NCBI GenBank assembly: GCA_031418395.1
Contig: JANOXL010000060.1
Span: 1-6,320 of the forward strand
Direction: 5' to 3'
Origin: JANYCG01 sp031418395
GTDB taxonomy: Bacteria > Pseudomonadota > Gammaproteobacteria > Burkholderiales > Burkholderiaceae_C
Length of the DNA: 6,320 bases
Shown: positions 4,469 through 6,320 of the stretch, piece after piece
Position numbering within the stretch: position 1 is the stretch's first letter
Layout: every line of letters starts with the position of its first letter
Translations under genes and position numbers: made by a program
Notes under the pieces: generated by a model
The model's database searches: none
The model's input: only the letters and a program-made list of their open reading frames with translations
What the model was told of the DNA's origin: nothing

Positions 4469-5575
4469 TCAGACTGGGCGCTGCTGCGCCCGAAACTCGC
4501 TTGGCGTGACGCCTTTGATGTGTTTGAAAGCGCGGTTAAACGGCCCGATGGAGCCGTAACCCACATCCAGCGCGATGCTGAGTATGGGCAAATCCTGGCG
4601 CAACAGGCGCTGCGCCGCTTCGTCGACCCGGTAGCGGTGCAAAAAATCATTGAAATTGCGGTAACCGAGTTGCTGGTTGATGGTGTCGCGCAGTTGCGCT
4701 TCATTCGCATCGAGCCGGGCGGCAAGTTGCGCGACCGTCAGGCCTTCTTGGGCGTAGGCGCGTGCTTCGCCCATGGCCTGCAACAGGCGTTCACGCAGCA
4801 GGGTTTTGCGGTCTAACACCGGCGGCGGCGGCGTCAAGGTGCCGCTGGCGAACACACTGGGCGGTACCGGCGCAGCGAGTTCGGGTGTGACAGGCGACGC
4901 GTGTGGCAGCGGTGCCTGGCTGGTCACTTGCCACAACCAGGCTTCCAGCGGATGGCGGGCAACAACCAGCGCCAGCGCCCCCGTGAGCAGGACGATGCCG
5001 CCAAGATTCAGCATTTCAAGCCAAACCGGGGCTTTGCTGCCGACCAAAGCCAACTCAAATCCCAAAACCAGCAAGACATACACACCCAAACTGGCCGCAA
5101 CCCAGGCGCGCAACACGCGGCGTTTGGACACCAGGTCGCTTTGCCAGTCTTTGAGTGTGGTCCACAAAGTGGCCGCTGCAAAACCGATCAATACCGCTTT
5201 GTGCAAGATATTCACGCTGATCCCGCCAATGCGCCCCACCGCCAGCCAACCCAGGGCGAAGGTGGCGGCCATCACGAGGCCAGTGGTGGCTGACCAGCTG
5301 AAGTGGTCTTTGAAAATCACCTGGATAGCCAGCCACAAGAGTGGCGCAGACATCAGACAAAAACTCAAGGCCAGTAGCCAAAGCGCCGCAGGCATGTCGG
5401 CAAAGTCGGGATGGGAACACACCACATACGCCAGGACAGACAGGCAAAAGGCGGCCAAGCTCCAACGGTGCGCGCGCGGCAAGGCGCTTGTCAATACATG
5501 CACTGCGTGGAAAAGCAACAGCCCGGCTGCTGCGCCGCGCAGGGCGAGGTCCCAGGGGATCAGGGACGGGTTCAT
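4469..5575 (-). CDS. AraC-family regulator with a multi-pass membrane N-terminus
   Basis: The 368-residue product has about seven hydrophobic segments in its first 207 residues, roughly at 12-30, 38-54, 62-86, 96-113, 125-141, 155-178 and 188-207. A proline- and alanine-rich linker follows (about 218-254), then a C-terminal AraC/XylS DNA-binding domain (about 258-366). The first helix-turn-helix is near LTVAQLAARLDANEAQLRDT (279-298). The second carries the family signature ILSIALDVGYGSIGPFNRAF (331-350), followed by KGVTPSEFR. It should be an inner-membrane one-component regulator sensing a membrane or periplasmic signal. The desaturase and DUF2147 genes downstream are the obvious candidate targets, with TGTCCGAAG repeats in between. 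Start at ATG 5575, just before the first membrane segment; no strong ribosome binding site is visible. It lies 45 bp after the oxidoreductase gene. Confidence 0.9.
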   Translation of the reverse strand: MNPSLIPWDLALRGAAAGLLLFHAVHVLTSALPRAHRWSLAAFCLSVLAYVVCSHPDFADMPAALWLLALSFCLMSAPLLWLAIQVIFKDHFSWSATTGLVMAATFALGWLAVGRIGGISVNILHKAVLIGFAAATLWTTLKDWQSDLVSKRRVLRAWVAASLGVYVLLVLGFELALVGSKAPVWLEMLNLGGIVLLTGALALVVARHPLEAWLWQVTSQAPLPHASPVTPELAAPVPPSVFASGTLTPPPPVLDRKTLLRERLLQAMGEARAYAQEGLTVAQLAARLDANEAQLRDTINQQLGYRNFNDFLHRYRVDEAAQRLLRQDLPILSIALDVGYGSIGPFNRAFKHIKGVTPSEFRAQQRPV

Positions 5576-5607
5576 GTAGTTGCTTGGCTTGTGCTGATTT
5601 GAAAGGC

Positions 5608-5620
5608 CGGCGACGCGCCG
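5608..5620 (-). terminator. Short GC hairpin directly after the oxidoreductase stop (weak terminator)
   Basis: Immediately after the TAA at 5623-5621 the minus strand reads CGGCG-CGT-CGCCG, a 5-bp stem with a 3-base loop, followed by GCCTTTC. The stem is short and the T run poor, so it may only reduce read-through from the oxidoreductase into the araC-type gene. Confidence 0.25.
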
Positions 5621-6320
5621 TTAAGCAATCAGCGACGGGTAATCCGTATACCCCTGCGCACCGCCGCCATACAGAGTCGCCCGCACCACGCTGTTCAGTG
5701 GCGCATCCTCACGCAGGCGGCGCGTGAGGTCGGGGTTGGCTATGAAGGCTTTGCCAAAGCAGACCAGGTCTGCGCCATGCGCCAGGGCCTGCTCGGCCAG
5801 GGTTTTGTCAAGCGCGTTGTTGACGATCCAGGCGCCTTTGCCGCCGGTGGACTGGTAGGCGGCGCGCATCGCGGCGTAGTCGAAGGGTTTGTCGCCCTGG
5901 GTGTGGTTGCGGTCTGCGCCGGTGGCGCCTTCGATCACGTGTATGAAGGCCAGGCCCAGCGGGCCCAACACGCGCGCCACGTGTTCGAACAAGGGCTGTG
6001 GGTGCGCGTCAAACGCGTCGTTGGCCGGGGTGACGGGCGAGATGCGGATGCCGGTGCGGTTGCCGCCAATGCGCTGCACGATGGCCTGCATCACTTCGCC
6101 CAGCAGGCGCGCACGATTCTCGATGGCGCCGCCGTAGGCGTCGGTGCGCTGGTTGGATTGGCTGCGCAGGAACTGGTCGACGAGATAACCGTTGGCAGCG
6201 TGCACCTCGACGCCGTCAAAACCGGCTTCGATGGCATTGGCAGCGGCTTGCGCGTAGTCGTGCACGATGCCAGGGATTTCATCGGCGCGCAGCGCGCGCG
6301 GTTCGGACGTGGCTTCAAAC
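5621..6320 (-). CDS. Old Yellow Enzyme family NADH:flavin oxidoreductase (NemA-like), 5' end beyond the right edge
   Basis: The frame enters from the right edge at 6319 and gives the C-terminal 232 residues of an FMN-dependent ene-reductase, roughly two thirds of the usual length. A GTG at 6265 is internal, since the codons before it (PRALRADEIPGI) are conserved family sequence. Seen in order in the fragment: the active-site block VHAANGYLVDQF with His40 and Asn43, which hold the substrate oxygen, and Tyr45, the likely proton donor; SNQRTDAYGGAIENRAR; GIRISP; FIHVIEG; the FMN-phosphate block ADLVCFGKAFIANPDL; and the C-terminal LYGGGAQGYTDYPSL. The usual Arg in FGR is Lys190 of the fragment, a conservative change. 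Such enzymes reduce activated C=C bonds, including quinones, N-ethylmaleimide and nitro compounds, with NAD(P)H in the cytoplasm. It precedes the araC-type gene by 45 bp on the same strand. Confidence 0.93.
   Translation of the reverse strand, partial: FEATSEPRALRADEIPGIVHDYAQAAANAIEAGFDGVEVHAANGYLVDQFLRSQSNQRTDAYGGAIENRARLLGEVMQAIVQRIGGNRTGIRISPVTPANDAFDAHPQPLFEHVARVLGPLGLAFIHVIEGATGADRNHTQGDKPFDYAAMRAAYQSTGGKGAWIVNNALDKTLAEQALAHGADLVCFGKAFIANPDLTRRLREDAPLNSVVRATLYGGGAQGYTDYPSLIA

Noticed and set aside
4325..5579. Long open frames on the plus strand opposite the araC-type gene and its downstream gap
   Set aside because: They are mirror frames of a GC-rich coding region. Their products have no domain features, while the minus-strand frame carries clear AraC motifs.

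Overview
The window looks like chromosomal DNA from a GC-rich betaproteobacterium, most likely Burkholderiales and Comamonadaceae-like. This is a judgement from composition and from the style of several proteins, above all an N-terminal NrdA fragment whose PFEPSKI and AMMKAFLAV wording is typical of that group. No database search was possible. Every gene I can support lies on the minus strand, so transcription runs from high to low coordinates.

Right part (about 3034-6320), read in the direction of transcription. First comes the C-terminal 232 residues of an Old Yellow Enzyme family flavin oxidoreductase (NemA/alkene reductase type), cut by the window edge. After 45 bp follows an AraC-family regulator with a multi-spanning membrane N-terminus. 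After a 167-bp gap with two copies of TGTCCGAAG comes a fatty acid hydroxylase/sterol desaturase family membrane di-iron protein. This overlaps by ATGA a small exported DUF2147 protein. The last three read as a regulator followed by a translationally coupled lipid/envelope pair.

Middle (2558-3033): 476 bp without a convincing gene. It holds a perfect 42-bp palindrome without spacer, several shorter palindromes, an AT-rich stretch, and a good sigma70-type promoter pointing left.

Left part (495-2557): a gene-debris and toxin-antitoxin region. The promoter at 2613-2641 leads into a 115-codon ORF. Its first half is a recognisable ribonucleotide reductase alpha-subunit (NrdA) ATP-cone, while its second half does not resemble NrdA. 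This is followed after 25 bp by an intact Xre/MbcA/ParS-type antitoxin and, 8 bp further, a RES-domain toxin, a type II pair of the NAD+-phosphorylase or ADP-ribosyltransferase class. Next come a small GTG-started ORF with an antitoxin-like look and a VapC (PIN domain) remnant. The remnant lacks its N-terminal half and is broken by an in-frame TAA.

Left edge (1-400): the first 133 residues of an integral membrane protein of unknown function, running off the window. It does not appear as a closed ORF because its stop lies outside.

Most worth following up are the orphan ATP-cone ORF directly ahead of the Xre-RES pair, the 42-bp palindrome, and the membrane-anchored AraC regulator with its candidate operator repeats.
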